Part shown: piece by piece, positions 24,421 to 35,518 of the stretch
Numbering within the stretch: position 1 is the first letter of the stretch
Layout of the letters: each line of letters starts with the position of its first letter
Origin: Hahella ganghwensis DSM 17046
GTDB taxonomy: Bacteria > Pseudomonadota > Gammaproteobacteria > Pseudomonadales > Oleiphilaceae
Direction of reading: 5' to 3'
Length of the DNA stretch: 59,549 bases
NCBI RefSeq assembly: GCF_000376785.1
Contig: NZ_AQXX01000105.1
Span: forward strand, 1-59,549
The notes under the pieces: model-generated
The model's database searches: none
What the model saw: only the letters and a program-made list of their open reading frames with translations
What the model was told of the DNA's origin: nothing
Program-made: the position numbers and the translations under genes

Positions 24421-25200
24421 TCAGTCGGATGTGTTCCATGGCAATATTCCTGTATAGAGCTCCTTAAGCCTGCCGCTACTTCTCAGTTGTTGCATGCCCT
24501 GATCAAATTTCTTTTTCAGGTTGGCACTGTCTGGGTATTTCTTTGAAAACAACAAATAGAGGAAATCCCGCCGCAACATTTCTGGGTGATACTTAATCCG
24601 CTTCCTTTCCTCCGGAGAAAAATGCTTGTTCAACATGTGTCTTCCAACGACAACATCCATAGGAAACAAATCTATACGGCGATTCAACAGCAAGCTCAGG
24701 TTAGCTTCATCAGAAGGGCTTCGATATATATTGAACACACCTTGCTTTTCCGCTCGGGAAAAACGTTTACCGTAGTTATATCCCAGAGTAACGCCTATCA
24801 AGAGTTTTTCTTCCCGTTCCTGTTGCCAGACTTCATCGGGCATAACGGGGTTTTCCACGGAATAAAAAAATACCAGGCGTTCTTCAATAATAGGCTTCTC
24901 ACTGAACAGGAAATCTTTTTCCCGGTCGGTAGTTTTTTCCCAACCAATCGTCGATTCGATTGCCCCTGCTCGGGTTGACTCCAGACTTCTATTCCAGGGG
25001 TAGAATTGATATTCCACTTCAAGCCCTGCCTGTGCAAAGGCTTCTGTCACAATTCTTGAAGCAACACCATAGTCAGGAAGCTCCTGAGAAAAATAGGGCG
25101 GCCATTCACCAGATGCGATATGCACCACGTCTCTGTCTTTCGCAGACCCTAAGCAGCTAATCGCGCCTAACCATAAACAAATCAATATTCGATATAACAT
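24421..25200 (-). CDS. Family 3 extracellular solute-binding protein
   Basis: About 259 residues. A signal peptide (MLYRILICLWLGAISCLGSA) is followed by the two-lobed binding-protein pattern: VHIASGEWPPYFSQEL at the start of the mature part, and LLIGVTLGYNYG at the hinge. Orphan members of this type, without an ABC permease nearby, are common in Vibrio and Oceanospirillales; the ligand is unknown. I prefer the start at 25200, at the signal peptide, rather than 25242. Convergent with hutH. Confidence 0.8.
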   Translation of the reverse strand: MLYRILICLWLGAISCLGSAKDRDVVHIASGEWPPYFSQELPDYGVASRIVTEAFAQAGLEVEYQFYPWNRSLESTRAGAIESTIGWEKTTDREKDFLFSEKPIIEERLVFFYSVENPVMPDEVWQQEREEKLLIGVTLGYNYGKRFSRAEKQGVFNIYRSPSDEANLSLLLNRRIDLFPMDVVVGRHMLNKHFSPEERKRIKYHPEMLRRDFLYLLFSKKYPDSANLKKKFDQGMQQLRSSGRLKELYTGILPWNTSD

Positions 25201-25442
25201 GTCGGTAAAACAGATTCCTCTAGAATCGTGACTATCAGTCAAATATTAGACCAAAACGGACCCGTTATTTTTATTTAGGTGAAGTTAGATTTTCTCATGC
25301 ACTCGCTCCCCTCTCATTGCCTGAGCGGCGAATTCAGCCTCTCTGCATCATTTCTTTCATTACCATATCGAACTCGAGCTTGCCTCAACTTTTGAGGATC
25401 AATAAAATCTCCTATTTAATCAATATCAATGGACCGATTATT

Positions 25443-26756
25443 ATGAGGATGTGGTTGCCGCTTTTGGGAAGCCTGCTTCTATCAGCTTGCGGCGGAGGCG
25501 GGGAAGGCGCTCACGGGGACGGCATACCACGCGGACTCGTATCCTCAGGGAAACATACCATGGAACTGACGATGAAGAGCGTCAACCTCTGTGGTGTTGA
25601 ATCTCCTTATCAAAACTATCAACTGGCCATCTACGACGATCAAGGAAGAATCGAAAACCAATACACGCCTGATACTGATGGTCATATTGAAACCGAAATA
25701 AATAGAAAAACGGCTGATATCGGAATATTTACCCGGAGCACGAATAAGACCAGCGAAGATACTGAGGTTCTTATCTTGTCTAACTTTCCGATCAGCGACC
25801 TTGGAACCCTCTATGTTTCGTCCTTTGACAGTACCGACTGTCTCTGCGAAACCGCCGATGTTATCGTCAGCCCTTCCAGCGGTTCTTCCGAAAAAATCAG
25901 CGCACCTTATCGCAGTTTGATTAACTCCAGTCCGGAAAATACCAACACATACCAGAAGACTCAATTGTGTGCCAAGCAAGGCGAGAAGACGATTCCTCTG
26001 ATGGTTGCCCACGCTGATTCAAATTCAGGAAAAGTCCTCTATAAACTGATGCCTAATCCTTATTCACGTGTTTTCGCCGGTGAACTCGTTGTTGATATGC
26101 AGGGAGAAGGCTCGCCAGGCAGAGAGTTACCTATCACCGGAAAAGGAGGTGATTCTGCCAGGGCTTTATATTCAGTAGACAGTGTGCACAGCCTATCCGT
26201 AGAGTCAGCAGGTATGCCTTATATCAGTGTTCTGGACGATGAAGATGGCCATGTAAAGAAGCTTAGTGTCACCGTTAGCCATCAGGAAGCTCCCTCTTCA
26301 GACGCTTTTCCTTTCCAACATTGGCACCAGATCATTCCACTTGATAACTCAACCGATGCCATTCAATACTCAAAGCCTGCACTTGATCCAGCGACGCTGG
26401 CCAATAACATGGAGCTGTCAGATACCGAGTATGACACTCATCAACTTAACGGCAGCTTCCTTCAGGTATTGCAGTTATATACAGTCACCGATAAAAGAAC
26501 GGATGCATGGCATTACTTTTTGCCACTGGATGGGCATAAGCCTAAGCATTATGAGGTTCCCCTGGGCTTTTCGACAGCATCTGGTCACTACCCCAAAAGC
26601 CCTGGGCTACAGGAATTTGATGTCAGATCAATCAATGATGTGGAACACTTGAAAGAGCTTTATACATCTGAGTGGCTATCTGTTTTCATCAGAAAATCCC
26701 CTACGCCGATAAGACCCCCCGCAGCATACAGCACCGTCAACATTGCCACGATGTAG
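25443..26756 (+). CDS. Predicted lipoprotein, unknown function
   Basis: A 437-residue protein starting MRMWLPLLGSLLLSACGGGG, a clear type II signal with lipobox LSAC. The mature part has paired cysteines (NLCGVES, DCLCETAD, LCAKQG) and many short beta-strand-like stretches, suggesting extracytoplasmic beta domains. I do not recognise the family. An in-frame start at 25317 exists but would bury the lipoprotein signal. No operon partner. Confidence 0.8.
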   Translation: MRMWLPLLGSLLLSACGGGGEGAHGDGIPRGLVSSGKHTMELTMKSVNLCGVESPYQNYQLAIYDDQGRIENQYTPDTDGHIETEINRKTADIGIFTRSTNKTSEDTEVLILSNFPISDLGTLYVSSFDSTDCLCETADVIVSPSSGSSEKISAPYRSLINSSPENTNTYQKTQLCAKQGEKTIPLMVAHADSNSGKVLYKLMPNPYSRVFAGELVVDMQGEGSPGRELPITGKGGDSARALYSVDSVHSLSVESAGMPYISVLDDEDGHVKKLSVTVSHQEAPSSDAFPFQHWHQIIPLDNSTDAIQYSKPALDPATLANNMELSDTEYDTHQLNGSFLQVLQLYTVTDKRTDAWHYFLPLDGHKPKHYEVPLGFSTASGHYPKSPGLQEFDVRSINDVEHLKELYTSEWLSVFIRKSPTPIRPPAAYSTVNIATM

Positions 26757-26827
26757 GCTCGTAGTGCAGCCTGTCGGAACCTTGTCAGCCGGATCAGGAA
26801 TTAAACCTTTCTGAAGTCTGATCTGAC

Positions 26828-27049
26828 TCAATCAGGGACGTAGTTGCCTGTCAGCCTTCTCAATATTGTCTGCAGTTCATCAACACTCATGTCAATGTGC
26901 TCCACAACCCTGCCATATAGCATCGGCGTGGGCACATTGCGTCCGTTCCTCTCCTGCTGTATCTGGTTCAGGCAGTAAAGGACAATACGCTCTTTTTTCG
27001 TGAGCCCGTCACGAGCGTCCGGAATATTATCGTAGCTCTCCACAGACAA
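26828..27049 (-). CDS. Small conserved-looking protein of unknown function
   Basis: A 73-residue protein rich in charged residues (LTKKERIVLYCLNQIQQERN) with a predicted helical, winged-helix-like pattern ending in DELQTILRRLTGNY. The start appears to be TTG (27049) with GGGG five bases upstream; a GTG two codons later is an alternative. It sits between the lipoprotein gene and the nos promoter region, divergent from nosR. Function unknown. Confidence 0.55.
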   Translation of the reverse strand: MSVESYDNIPDARDGLTKKERIVLYCLNQIQQERNGRNVPTPMLYGRVVEHIDMSVDELQTILRRLTGNYVPD

Positions 27050-27240
27050 CGATCCCCTCTAAGTGTCAATGAGATACATCATTGTCCATGTTTTCAGAAA
27101 TACAACAAGGCTTCAGAGCCAACCTCCGTGAGGGCTGATTACAGTGTATATAACGGCATAGGTGCATACCCCTAATGAGGTATCACCACGCTTTATCATA
27201 TACCACCGAATACGTACGCCCCCCCTCTTTCCGGGCAGCA

Positions 27241-27254
27241 TTGACATGCGTCAA
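27241..27254 (+). promoter_or_regulatory. FNR/DNR-type box upstream of nosR
   Basis: TTGACATGCGTCAA is a perfect inverted repeat of the Crp/FNR class. A TAGGCT hexamer at 27277-27282 could serve as -10, which puts the box centre near -41.5, the class II activator position. This fits control by low oxygen or nitric oxide through an FNR/DNR/NNR regulator. Confidence 0.75.
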
Positions 27255-27319
27255 TTCATCCCACTTACAGCTCGCTTAGGCTCCCTTACAACAAACTCAT
27301 AGCCTAAAGGAAGTTTCAG

Positions 27320-29464
27320 GTGACTGTTTTCTTGCGTAGAGATCACCTATGCCGATGGATATGTTTATTCCTGTTGTCCCTTATTTGTGGGCACACCGTT
27401 GCACAGGGGGATAAAGGTCTTCAACGCATCGCTACGGTTTTTCCGGGCTATGATCAGCTTATCCCCAGCACTTCCCTCTCCTCTGTCAATCAGATCAGTC
27501 AAAACGACAAGGTTCTGGGTTACGTATACCAGACCCATGATATCGTCAAAATCCCAGCTTACTCCGGAAAGCCGGTTAATATTCAGGTTATTCTGGATAC
27601 AGAAGGCAAAATAAAAGATGCATTTGTTCTGGAACATCACGAACCCATTCTTCTCGTAGGTATTCCCGAGCAAAAGCTGTTTGATTTTGCTGCGGCATAC
27701 AAGGACATCAATGCCGCGCAAAGAGTCGTCGTGGGTCACTCCACAGATCCTTCCAGCATATCCGTCGATGCCATCACCGGCGCAACAGTGACCGTTATGG
27801 TAGTAAATGAATCCATTATGCGCTCAGCCCACAAGGTGGCGGCATCCCTGGGGTTAATCGACAATCGCTATGCGGATCGCAAAGGCAATAAGCGAGCCCG
27901 GATACGTGCTGGTAAATTTATCCCATCGAACTGGACCGAGCTGACCGGAGACGGTTCTATCCGCCGTCTTCACCTGACCAAAGGGCAAATCGATAAGGCA
28001 TTCCAGGGTACCGAAGCGGAAGGGATTGGAGAGGCATCGAGCGATGCGAAGAACGACACCTTTATAGATCTCTACTATGCCTACCTCAATGCTCCCACAA
28101 TCGGTCAAAACCTGTTGGGAGAGAAACAGTTCCAATGGTTAAAAGAAGAACTGAAGCCGGGTGAACATGCTATCGCGGTCATGGCTCGCGGGGAATATTC
28201 ATTCAAGGGTTCAGGCTATGTCAGAGGAGGCATCTTTGACCGGGTGCAGCTGCGTCAGCATGGCGATTTGGTGAGTTTCCGGGATCTGGACTACCAACGG
28301 CTCAGCGACGTCTATGCTGAAGGTATGCCGGATCTCCGGGAAATGGCAATTTTTATCATACGCTCCCAATATGAATTTGACCCCGGCAGTCCCTGGGATC
28401 TGGAGCTGCTGGTACGTCGCCAAACAGGACCAATCGATGGAGTCTTCACCAGTTTTTCAGGTTCCTACAAAATACCGGAAAGTTTCATTGAACGCCCCAC
28501 CCCGATCGTATCCGCCCCGCCGCAAGATGAACCTGTCTGGGTATCAATTTGGCGTAACAAAAGCCTGCAGATAGGCATAGTGATTACCAGCCTGGCAATT
28601 CTGATGACGATACTGTTCCTGCAGGATTATTTCGTCCGCTTCCCACGACTTTTACATAATCTGCGTCGTTTCTATCTGATATATACCGTCGTATTCCTTG
28701 GCTGGTATGCATTGGGCCAGCTGTCCATCGTCAATGTGCTGACCTTTGTACACGCTGTTATGCAGGACTTTCATTGGGAGCTGTTCCTGATTGATCCGGT
28801 GATTTTTATTCTCTGGACCTTTACTGCAGCCACCATCCTGCTTTGGGGACGGGGAGTCTTCTGTGGTTGGTTGTGCCCATTCGGAGCCCTGCAGGAACTG
28901 ATCAACGAAGCAGCCCGCAAACTCAGAATTCCTCAATTTGATTTACCTTTCGGCCTCCATGAACGCCTGTGGGCATTGAAATACATCGTCCTTCTCGTGC
29001 TGTTTGGTATCTCACTGGAATCCATGGCCACAGCAGAGAAGTATGCCGAAGTAGAGCCTTTTAAGACTTCAATCACTCTCATGTTCCAACGTGAATGGTG
29101 GTTTGTGTCCTATGCCGCACTGCTTCTCTTCATTAACGTGTTCACCCGCAAGTTCTACTGCCGCTACGTTTGCCCGTTGGGCGCGGCACTCGCGATCCCG
29201 ACCAAATTCCGGTTATTTGACTGGCTGAAAAGACGTAAGGAGTGCGGTAACCCCTGCCAACTCTGCGCCGTGGAATGCGAGATACAAGCCATTCACCCAG
29301 ACGGACGAATCAATGCCAATGAATGCCATCACTGCCTGGATTGCCAGATGACCTATCACAACGACCAGAAATGTCCGCCCCTGGTGTTGAAACAAAAACG
29401 GCGGCGCAAGAAAGCAGCTTCACAAGACCACGAAATGATTCCTGTAGCACAGCTTGATGACTGA
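27320..29464 (+). CDS. nosR: NosR, electron donor/regulator for N2O reductase
   Basis: A 714-residue membrane protein. A signal/first helix (residues ~10-28) leads into a periplasmic FMN-binding domain with the flavinylation motif DAITGATVT (threonine near 160). Membrane helices follow from about residue 410. Cysteine clusters CGWLCPFGA (~513) and CRYVCPLGA (~613) belong to the NapH-like module, and CGNPCQLCAVEC plus CHHCLDCQMTYHNDQKCPP (641-690) carry two 4Fe-4S-type sites. It starts with GTG at 27320, with AAAGGA upstream. First gene of nosRZDFYL. Confidence 0.96.
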   Translation: MTVFLRRDHLCRWICLFLLSLICGHTVAQGDKGLQRIATVFPGYDQLIPSTSLSSVNQISQNDKVLGYVYQTHDIVKIPAYSGKPVNIQVILDTEGKIKDAFVLEHHEPILLVGIPEQKLFDFAAAYKDINAAQRVVVGHSTDPSSISVDAITGATVTVMVVNESIMRSAHKVAASLGLIDNRYADRKGNKRARIRAGKFIPSNWTELTGDGSIRRLHLTKGQIDKAFQGTEAEGIGEASSDAKNDTFIDLYYAYLNAPTIGQNLLGEKQFQWLKEELKPGEHAIAVMARGEYSFKGSGYVRGGIFDRVQLRQHGDLVSFRDLDYQRLSDVYAEGMPDLREMAIFIIRSQYEFDPGSPWDLELLVRRQTGPIDGVFTSFSGSYKIPESFIERPTPIVSAPPQDEPVWVSIWRNKSLQIGIVITSLAILMTILFLQDYFVRFPRLLHNLRRFYLIYTVVFLGWYALGQLSIVNVLTFVHAVMQDFHWELFLIDPVIFILWTFTAATILLWGRGVFCGWLCPFGALQELINEAARKLRIPQFDLPFGLHERLWALKYIVLLVLFGISLESMATAEKYAEVEPFKTSITLMFQREWWFVSYAALLLFINVFTRKFYCRYVCPLGAALAIPTKFRLFDWLKRRKECGNPCQLCAVECEIQAIHPDGRINANECHHCLDCQMTYHNDQKCPPLVLKQKRRRKKAASQDHEMIPVAQLDD

Positions 29465-29491
29465 CTACGAAACCCGACAGGAGTAATAGGT

Positions 29492-31387
29492 ATGAAAAAA
29501 GAAGACAACGCGCACCCCGATCAAGAAGCCCCCTCAGGCCTAAGCCGACGCAAATTTCTAGGCGCTACAGCAGTAACAGGCGTTACCGCAATGACGGGAT
29601 TAGGCTCCTCAGTGATGACACCGGAATCCTGGGCTGCTGCGGTTAAATCCGCACAGCAGAATGCCATGGTGGAACCGGGCGAGCTTGATGAATATTACGG
29701 CTTCTGGAGCGGCGGACATTCAGGTGAAGTCAGGGTCCTTGGGATTCCCTCAATGCGGGAACTGATGCGGATTCCGGTATTTAATGTAGACTCCGCCAGC
29801 GGTTGGGGGCTGACAAATGAAAGTAAGCAGATACTGGGAGATTCCTCCAAATACTCCAACGGCGACTGCCATCACCCTCACGTAACGATGACTGACGGCA
29901 AATATGATGGGAAATATCTTTTCATCAATGACAAGGCCAATACCCGTGTCGCCCGTATCCGGCTCGATATCATGAAGTGTGACCGGATCACCACCATCCC
30001 CAATGTTCAGGCTATCCATGGCCTGCGCCTGCAGAAAGTGCCCCGTACCAAGTATGTTTTCTGTAATGCAGAGTTCGTCATTCCACAGCCTAATGACGGC
30101 ACCGACATGGAAAAACTGGACAACCATTACACCATGTTCAACGCCGTGGACGCAGACACCATGGAAGTGGCCTGGCAGGTCATTGTAGATGGTAACCTGG
30201 ATAACACAGACGCAGACTACTCTGGTAAATATGTCGCTTCCACCTGTTACAACTCTGAAAAGGGATTGTTACTGGCGGATACCATGCGTAATGAAAGAGA
30301 TTGGGTGGTCGTCTTCAACGTTCCCAGAATTGAGGCTGCAGTAAAAGCCGGAAAATTCAAAACGATCGGAGATTCAAAGGTTCCGGTCGTTGACGGTCGA
30401 CACGGATCTGAATTGACCCGCTACATACCGGTTCCCAAAAACCCACACGGCCTCAACACCTCTCCGGACGGCAAATATTTCGTTGCCAACGGTAAGTTAT
30501 CCCCTACCGTCTCCATCATCGCCATCGACAAACTTGACGACCTCTTTGACGGGAAACTGAAGAGCGAACGCGATGTCATCGCCGCCGAGCCGGAACTCGG
30601 TCTGGGGCCACTGCATACCACTTTTGATGGTCGTGGTTTTGCCTACACCACTCTATTCATCGACAGTCAGATCGCTAAGTGGAACATTGCCGAAGCCATC
30701 CGTGCCTACAACGGTGAGAAGATCAACTACATCAAGCAAAAACTGGATGTGCAGTATCAACCCGGGCATAACCATGCCAGCCTGGCAGAGTCCCGGGATG
30801 CTGACGGTAAATGGCTGGTGGCCCTGTGCAAATTCTCCAAAGACCGTTTCCTCCCAGCCGGACCACTACATCCTGAAAACGATCAGTTGATCGATATTTC
30901 CGGCGATGAAATGGTGCTGGTACATGACGGTCCGACGTATGCCGAACCCCACGATTGTATTCTGGTGAGACGGGATCAAATCCGTCCCAGTAAAATCTGG
31001 CAACGGGACGATCCCTTCTTTGCCTCAGCGGTAGCCCAAGCCAAACAGGACGGGGTTAATCTGGATGCCGACAACAAAATTATCCGCGACGGCAACAAGG
31101 TCCGTGTTTATATGACCTCCGTGGCCCCGACCTATGGCATCACTGAGTTTCGTGTGAAGCAGGGTGATGAAGTCACCGTATACGTTACCAATCAGGACAT
31201 GGTGGAAGATGTCTCCCATGGTTTCTGTATGGTAAATCACGGCGTCAGTATGGAGATCAGCCCACAGCAAACCTCTTCGGTAACCTTTGTGGCCGACAAG
31301 CCCGGTGTGCACTGGTACTACTGCAACTGGTTCTGCCACGCACTGCATATGGAAATGCGTGGCCGAATGATCGTAGAGAAGGCCTGA
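29492..31387 (+). CDS. nosZ: NosZ, nitrous oxide reductase
   Basis: A 631-residue periplasmic copper enzyme reducing N2O to N2. The Tat signal SRRKFLGA (residues 18-25) marks a clade I enzyme, exported folded. The N-terminal beta-propeller supplies histidines for CuZ (including DCHHPHVT near 130); the C-terminal cupredoxin domain supplies CuA (HGFCMVNHG and [16 protein letters not shown]). Good ribosome site (CAGGAG) 12 bases upstream. The stop is two bases before nosD. Confidence 0.97.
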   Translation: MKKEDNAHPDQEAPSGLSRRKFLGATAVTGVTAMTGLGSSVMTPESWAAAVKSAQQNAMVEPGELDEYYGFWSGGHSGEVRVLGIPSMRELMRIPVFNVDSASGWGLTNESKQILGDSSKYSNGDCHHPHVTMTDGKYDGKYLFINDKANTRVARIRLDIMKCDRITTIPNVQAIHGLRLQKVPRTKYVFCNAEFVIPQPNDGTDMEKLDNHYTMFNAVDADTMEVAWQVIVDGNLDNTDADYSGKYVASTCYNSEKGLLLADTMRNERDWVVVFNVPRIEAAVKAGKFKTIGDSKVPVVDGRHGSELTRYIPVPKNPHGLNTSPDGKYFVANGKLSPTVSIIAIDKLDDLFDGKLKSERDVIAAEPELGLGPLHTTFDGRGFAYTTLFIDSQIAKWNIAEAIRAYNGEKINYIKQKLDVQYQPGHNHASLAESRDADGKWLVALCKFSKDRFLPAGPLHPENDQLIDISGDEMVLVHDGPTYAEPHDCILVRRDQIRPSKIWQRDDPFFASAVAQAKQDGVNLDADNKIIRDGNKVRVYMTSVAPTYGITEFRVKQGDEVTVYVTNQDMVEDVSHGFCMVNHGVSMEISPQQTSSVTFVADKPGVHWYYCNWFCHALHMEMRGRMIVEKA

Positions 31388-31389
31388 GT

Positions 31390-32736
31390 ATGACAACGGC
31401 TTTCCTGACAGATCCATCCCGGTACCGGTCGGTGCTCAGACAAACCGCCCTGTACATCCGTAACGGGATGATCCTGCTGCAATGGCTGAGCCTTGTGCCC
31501 GTCGTAGCAGCAGCGGATCTGCGGGAACTGCCGTTGCAGCAGAACAACGAAGGGGATTGGTATTTGCCGGCGGGTCAGTATGCCGGCAATTTCATGGTTT
31601 CCCGCAGTGTGGATTTTTATTGTGAAACCGGTGCCATTATCGATGCCAATGGAGAAGGTCATGCTGTTCGCATCAAGGCACCGGAAACCACTATCAGCGA
31701 CTGCAACGTACAAAATTGGGGACGCAACCTGACCGACCTCAATGCCGGGATATTTACCGAACGTCAGGCTGACAAAACCGTTGTACAAAATACGCAACTG
31801 GATGGTGCCGGATTTGGTATCTGGGTGGACGCAACGCCCAATGTCACCTTGACCGGGAACCGCATTCATGGAGACGAATCTGTCCGGTCCCAGGATCGGG
31901 GTAATGGAATTCACCTGTTCGCCGTCACTGGAGCCCTAGTCATCGGCAATGAGGTCTGGCATACCCGGGATGGGATTTATATCGACACCTCAAACGGCAA
32001 TACACTAAAAGAGAACTTCCTGCACGACCTGCGGTACGGCGTGCACTACATGTATTCGCATGATAATGAGGTCATCGGGAACCGCACACTACGAACCCGA
32101 ACCGGATACGCACTCATGCAAAGCCGCAAACTGACCGTCATAGGCAATCAGTCTGAGCACGACCAGAACTACGGCATCCTGATGAATTACATTACTTACT
32201 CCATACTCCGAGGAAATCGCATTACCGGAGTCAAACAGGGTACCGTGGGTGGATCCGCCATAGACGGCGCGGAAGGCAAAGCCCTCTTTGTTTACAACTC
32301 TCCGTTTAATGTGTTTGAAAATAATCTCTTCGAAGACAGCGACATCGGCGTTCATCTCACTGCCGGCTCAGAAGACAATCAGATAAACGGCAACGCCTTC
32401 ATAAACAACCAACGCCAGGTTAAGTATGTGGCCACCCGTCTTCAGGAATGGTCCTACCAGGGGCGTGGAAACTTCTGGAGCGATTATCTCGGCTGGGATC
32501 GCAATGGAGATAATCTCGGCGATATACCCTATGAACCAAACGACAACGTTGACAGGCTGCTTTGGACTTACCCCCAGGCCCGACTACTGATGAACAGCCC
32601 AGCGGTTGATGTCCTGAGATGGGCACAACAAGCTTTCCCAGTGGTGAAGTCACCAGGAGTCAGAGACAGCGCCCCTCTAATGCAACAACCCGATCTTGGA
32701 TTCATATCAACCAAGACAGCGGACAGAGGTAACTGA
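31390..32736 (+). CDS. nosD: NosD, periplasmic copper-site maturation protein
   Basis: A 448-residue right-handed beta-helix protein with repeated N-x-(I/V/L) turns such as [12 protein letters not shown] and [12 protein letters not shown] hydrophobic export segment lies near residues 25-42. NosD works with the NosFY ABC transporter to build the CuZ cluster, probably by delivering sulfur. ATG two bases after the nosZ stop; its stop overlaps the nosF start region. Confidence 0.94.
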   Translation: MTTAFLTDPSRYRSVLRQTALYIRNGMILLQWLSLVPVVAAADLRELPLQQNNEGDWYLPAGQYAGNFMVSRSVDFYCETGAIIDANGEGHAVRIKAPETTISDCNVQNWGRNLTDLNAGIFTERQADKTVVQNTQLDGAGFGIWVDATPNVTLTGNRIHGDESVRSQDRGNGIHLFAVTGALVIGNEVWHTRDGIYIDTSNGNTLKENFLHDLRYGVHYMYSHDNEVIGNRTLRTRTGYALMQSRKLTVIGNQSEHDQNYGILMNYITYSILRGNRITGVKQGTVGGSAIDGAEGKALFVYNSPFNVFENNLFEDSDIGVHLTAGSEDNQINGNAFINNQRQVKYVATRLQEWSYQGRGNFWSDYLGWDRNGDNLGDIPYEPNDNVDRLLWTYPQARLLMNSPAVDVLRWAQQAFPVVKSPGVRDSAPLMQQPDLGFISTKTADRGN

Positions 32737-32737
32737 T

Positions 32738-33721
32738 GTGATACATCTGGAAAATGTCACCAAGTACATGGATATGCCTTCAGGCAAGCCGGTAGTCGAT
32801 CGTCTCAGTCTGACCCTGGCCGAAGGCGAAATTCTCGGACTCTTCGGACACAATGGTGCAGGGAAAACCACCACCATCAAAATGATCCTGGGTATTCTGT
32901 CGGCAGATTCCGGCCACATAAGGGTTCTAGGCAATACACCACATGACACTCAGGTTCGCCGTAAAGTGGGCTATCTTCCGGAAAACGTTATGTTTTATCC
33001 ACAGCTGACAGGAAGAGAAACGCTAAGTTACTTCGCCAGGTTAAAGCAGGCCAGTCAGTCACAGGTAGAACAATTGTTACAGCAGGTCGGCTTGTCAGAC
33101 GCCGCCAACAGAAAGGTGAAGACCTATTCCAAAGGAATGCGCCAGCGCCTTGGTCTAGCCCAGGCACTTCTTGGAGAACCACAACTGTTGTTGCTGGACG
33201 AACCTACCGTCGGCCTGGACCCCATTGCCACCGGAGAACTGTACACACTAGTGGAACAATTACGCCAGACTGGTACCAGTGTCATTCTATGCTCACATGT
33301 GCTTCCGGGTGTTGAATCCCTGATAGACCGCGCAGCCATTATGTCCCGGGGACAACTGTTGGCAACAGGAACATTGGCAGAATTAAGAGACGGAGCCAGG
33401 CTCCCTGTTCGTATTCGCATCCAGGGCATTTCCCATAAGGATTCATGGTTTGAAAAATGGCAGGAATTCACAGGGCGTCCTCATCAGTTAAATGACCTTA
33501 CGACGGAGATCAGCATCAGCCCCGAACACAAGATGCCAATACTCAAAGACTTGATGGAGCATGCCCAAATAACCGATGTGGATCTTCATCTACCAGGATT
33601 GGAGGATATCTATCAGCATTTTATGTCAGGGCGACCATCGGCGACCGAGATGAGTGATGACCGATCTCACTCTGCTCCACTGCCCCTGAACACCTCCTGT
33701 TCCACGGAGAAAGTCGCATGA
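32738..33721 (+). CDS. nosF: NosF, ABC transporter ATPase
   Basis: About 327 residues. Walker [14 protein letters not shown]-loop region, signature [15 protein letters not shown] and Walker [14 protein letters not shown] are all intact. Partner of NosY and NosD in CuZ assembly. I choose the GTG at 32738, one base after the nosD stop, with AGAGG nine bases upstream. The 3' end overlaps nosY by four bases (ATGA). Confidence 0.94.
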   Translation: MIHLENVTKYMDMPSGKPVVDRLSLTLAEGEILGLFGHNGAGKTTTIKMILGILSADSGHIRVLGNTPHDTQVRRKVGYLPENVMFYPQLTGRETLSYFARLKQASQSQVEQLLQQVGLSDAANRKVKTYSKGMRQRLGLAQALLGEPQLLLLDEPTVGLDPIATGELYTLVEQLRQTGTSVILCSHVLPGVESLIDRAAIMSRGQLLATGTLAELRDGARLPVRIRIQGISHKDSWFEKWQEFTGRPHQLNDLTTEISISPEHKMPILKDLMEHAQITDVDLHLPGLEDIYQHFMSGRPSATEMSDDRSHSAPLPLNTSCSTEKVA

Positions 33722-34545
33722 ACACCATCTGGTTTATCGCCCAAAAAGAATTCAGTGACGGCCTGCGTAACCGGTGGATATTGGCCGTTACTCTGGTATT
33801 CGCCCTGCTCTCTCTCGGCATCACCTGGTTTGGAGCCGCAGCATCCGGTCATATTGGTTTCACCTCTATTCCGGCGACTATCGCCAGCCTGACCAGCCTG
33901 GCCAGCTTCCTGATTCCGTTGATCGCTCTGCTGATTGCTTATGATGCCATCGTGGGTGAAGAAGAAGGTGGCACATTACTCCTATTGCTGGCTTATCCAT
34001 TATCCAGGAGACAACTGCTATTGGGTAAGTTCTGTGGACATGCTCTGATACTGGGATTGGCCGCTCTGGCAGGATTCGGTTCTGCAGCATTGGCTATCGG
34101 CCTGTTTGCAGAAGAAGTAGATCTATTGGAAATGGCAGTCGCGTTTGGTCGTTTCGTTCTTTCCTCCACTCTACTCGGCTGGGTATTCCTGGCAATGGGT
34201 TATATTGCCAGCGCAAATGTCACAGAAAAGTCCCGCGCGGCAGGATTAGCACTGGCACTCTGGTTTCTATTCGTGCTGGTTTTCGACTTGTCATTACTGG
34301 CATTTCTGACCATTAGCCAGGGAAGACTGAGTCCAGAGATTCTCCCCTGGCTATTGTTGCTCAACCCCACCGACATTTACCGCCTGGTAAACCTCAGTGC
34401 AATGGCAGGATTTGGCGGTATAAGCGGTGTCTTGGCACTGGGGACGGACTTGCCGATCAGTGGAGGTCTCTGGATAGTATTAATCAGCTGGATTGCCATG
34501 CCATTAGCCTTGGCCAGTTGGTTGTTCAGCCGCAGAAATATCTAA
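33718..34545 (+). CDS. nosY: NosY, ABC transporter permease
   Basis: A 275-residue inner-membrane protein with six predicted helices (about 20-40, 52-76, 102-130, 137-160, 170-200, 245-268). The cytoplasmic coupling segment [20 protein letters not shown] is typical of the ABC-2 permease family. Start overlaps the nosF stop, so the two are translationally coupled. Confidence 0.94.
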   Translation: MNTIWFIAQKEFSDGLRNRWILAVTLVFALLSLGITWFGAAASGHIGFTSIPATIASLTSLASFLIPLIALLIAYDAIVGEEEGGTLLLLLAYPLSRRQLLLGKFCGHALILGLAALAGFGSAALAIGLFAEEVDLLEMAVAFGRFVLSSTLLGWVFLAMGYIASANVTEKSRAAGLALALWFLFVLVFDLSLLAFLTISQGRLSPEILPWLLLLNPTDIYRLVNLSAMAGFGGISGVLALGTDLPISGGLWIVLISWIAMPLALASWLFSRRNI

Positions 34546-34609
34546 GTTGTTTAAGGCAAGCTTTCTAACACGACACTTAATCACATATCTAATTTCAGTA
34601 GGAGCCAAC

Positions 34610-35119
34610 ATGTATCAGAGGAGCATTAGCTTACATCAACTTTTCTTAGCCCTGACAGTAGCGCTTTTTTTAATGCTAGGCGGCTGCTCGCCATCTGAAG
34701 CAACGGGACAATCTTCTACCATTGAGCCCGTCCGGATAGAAGCCGGTGATGAATGTCATATCTGCGGTATGGTGATTTCCCGTCAGCCAGGCCCCAAAGG
34801 CGAATTTGTCGGAAAAGATCGCCGCACCTATAAATTCTGCTCCACTCACGAGCTCTTTTTCTGGCTTCTTCAGCCGGAAAACCAGCATTTACAGGGCCGG
34901 GTATTTGTCCACGACATGGCCAGGGCCGATTGGAACAGCCCTGATGACTCCCATTTGACTGACGCGCGAACTGCCTGGTATGTCATCGGGTCATCAGCCA
35001 AATCCGGCATGGGCCCCACCATCGCTTCATTCAAATTTGCTGAAGATGCCCAAAAGTTCATCGAAAAATATCGCGGTAGGCTTGTGTCATTTGAACAAAT
35101 CACTCTGAACGAACTATAA
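34610..35119 (+). CDS. nosL: NosL, copper chaperone lipoprotein
   Basis: About 169 residues. Lipobox LMLGGC at residues ~18-23 gives an outer-membrane lipoprotein. The copper-binding segment ECHICGMVIS follows, as in NosL proteins that deliver copper to NosZ. I choose the ATG at 34610 with AGGAG seven bases upstream; an in-frame ATG at 34547 lies too close to the nosY stop. Last gene of the operon; nosX/apbE is not present here. Confidence 0.93.
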   Translation: MYQRSISLHQLFLALTVALFLMLGGCSPSEATGQSSTIEPVRIEAGDECHICGMVISRQPGPKGEFVGKDRRTYKFCSTHELFFWLLQPENQHLQGRVFVHDMARADWNSPDDSHLTDARTAWYVIGSSAKSGMGPTIASFKFAEDAQKFIEKYRGRLVSFEQITLNEL

Positions 35120-35470
35120 ACGAATACATCCGTATTCTAATAAACAGGACGGGCGGTTAAACAACACCTTTAACGGTTCAACGTTACAGGGATGATGCCT
35201 GGATACGATGCAGTTGTAGCTTCGTCCATTTTTTATTCGATGAATGAGTAACCGTTCACCATCTCCATTCCCCACCAGAATGCAGGCTCGCCGCTTATGG
35301 CTCATGGTTTTTTCAGCTTTCGAGGACCTCCAAGCAACCGCTGAAAAGCTGCCTGAGCTGCCATTGCCTCCTCAATGTTTTTCGGAGGTTCCCTAATACT
35401 CGAAGTGGCACACAACCCCACAGGAAGGAACAATCAACAGAAGCGGATGTCATGTAAGAGAGGGATAAAT
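35120..35470. other. Intergenic region after nosL
   Basis: About 350 bases with no recognisable gene. Short frames exist on both strands, but none has a ribosome site or a recognisable product. It may be decayed coding sequence. Confidence 0.4.
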
Positions 35471-35505
35471 AATCCAGTCGCAGCGATGCTGCCTGCGACT
35501 GGATT
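35471..35505. terminator. Bidirectional terminator between nosL and the peptidase gene
   Basis: A 13-base perfect stem (AATCCAGTCGCAG with CTGCGACTGGATT) around a 9-base loop, with T-rich sequence on the plus-strand side and A-rich on the other. Genes on both sides point toward it, so it can end both transcripts. Confidence 0.85.
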
Positions 35506-35518
35506 TTATTTTTAAGAG

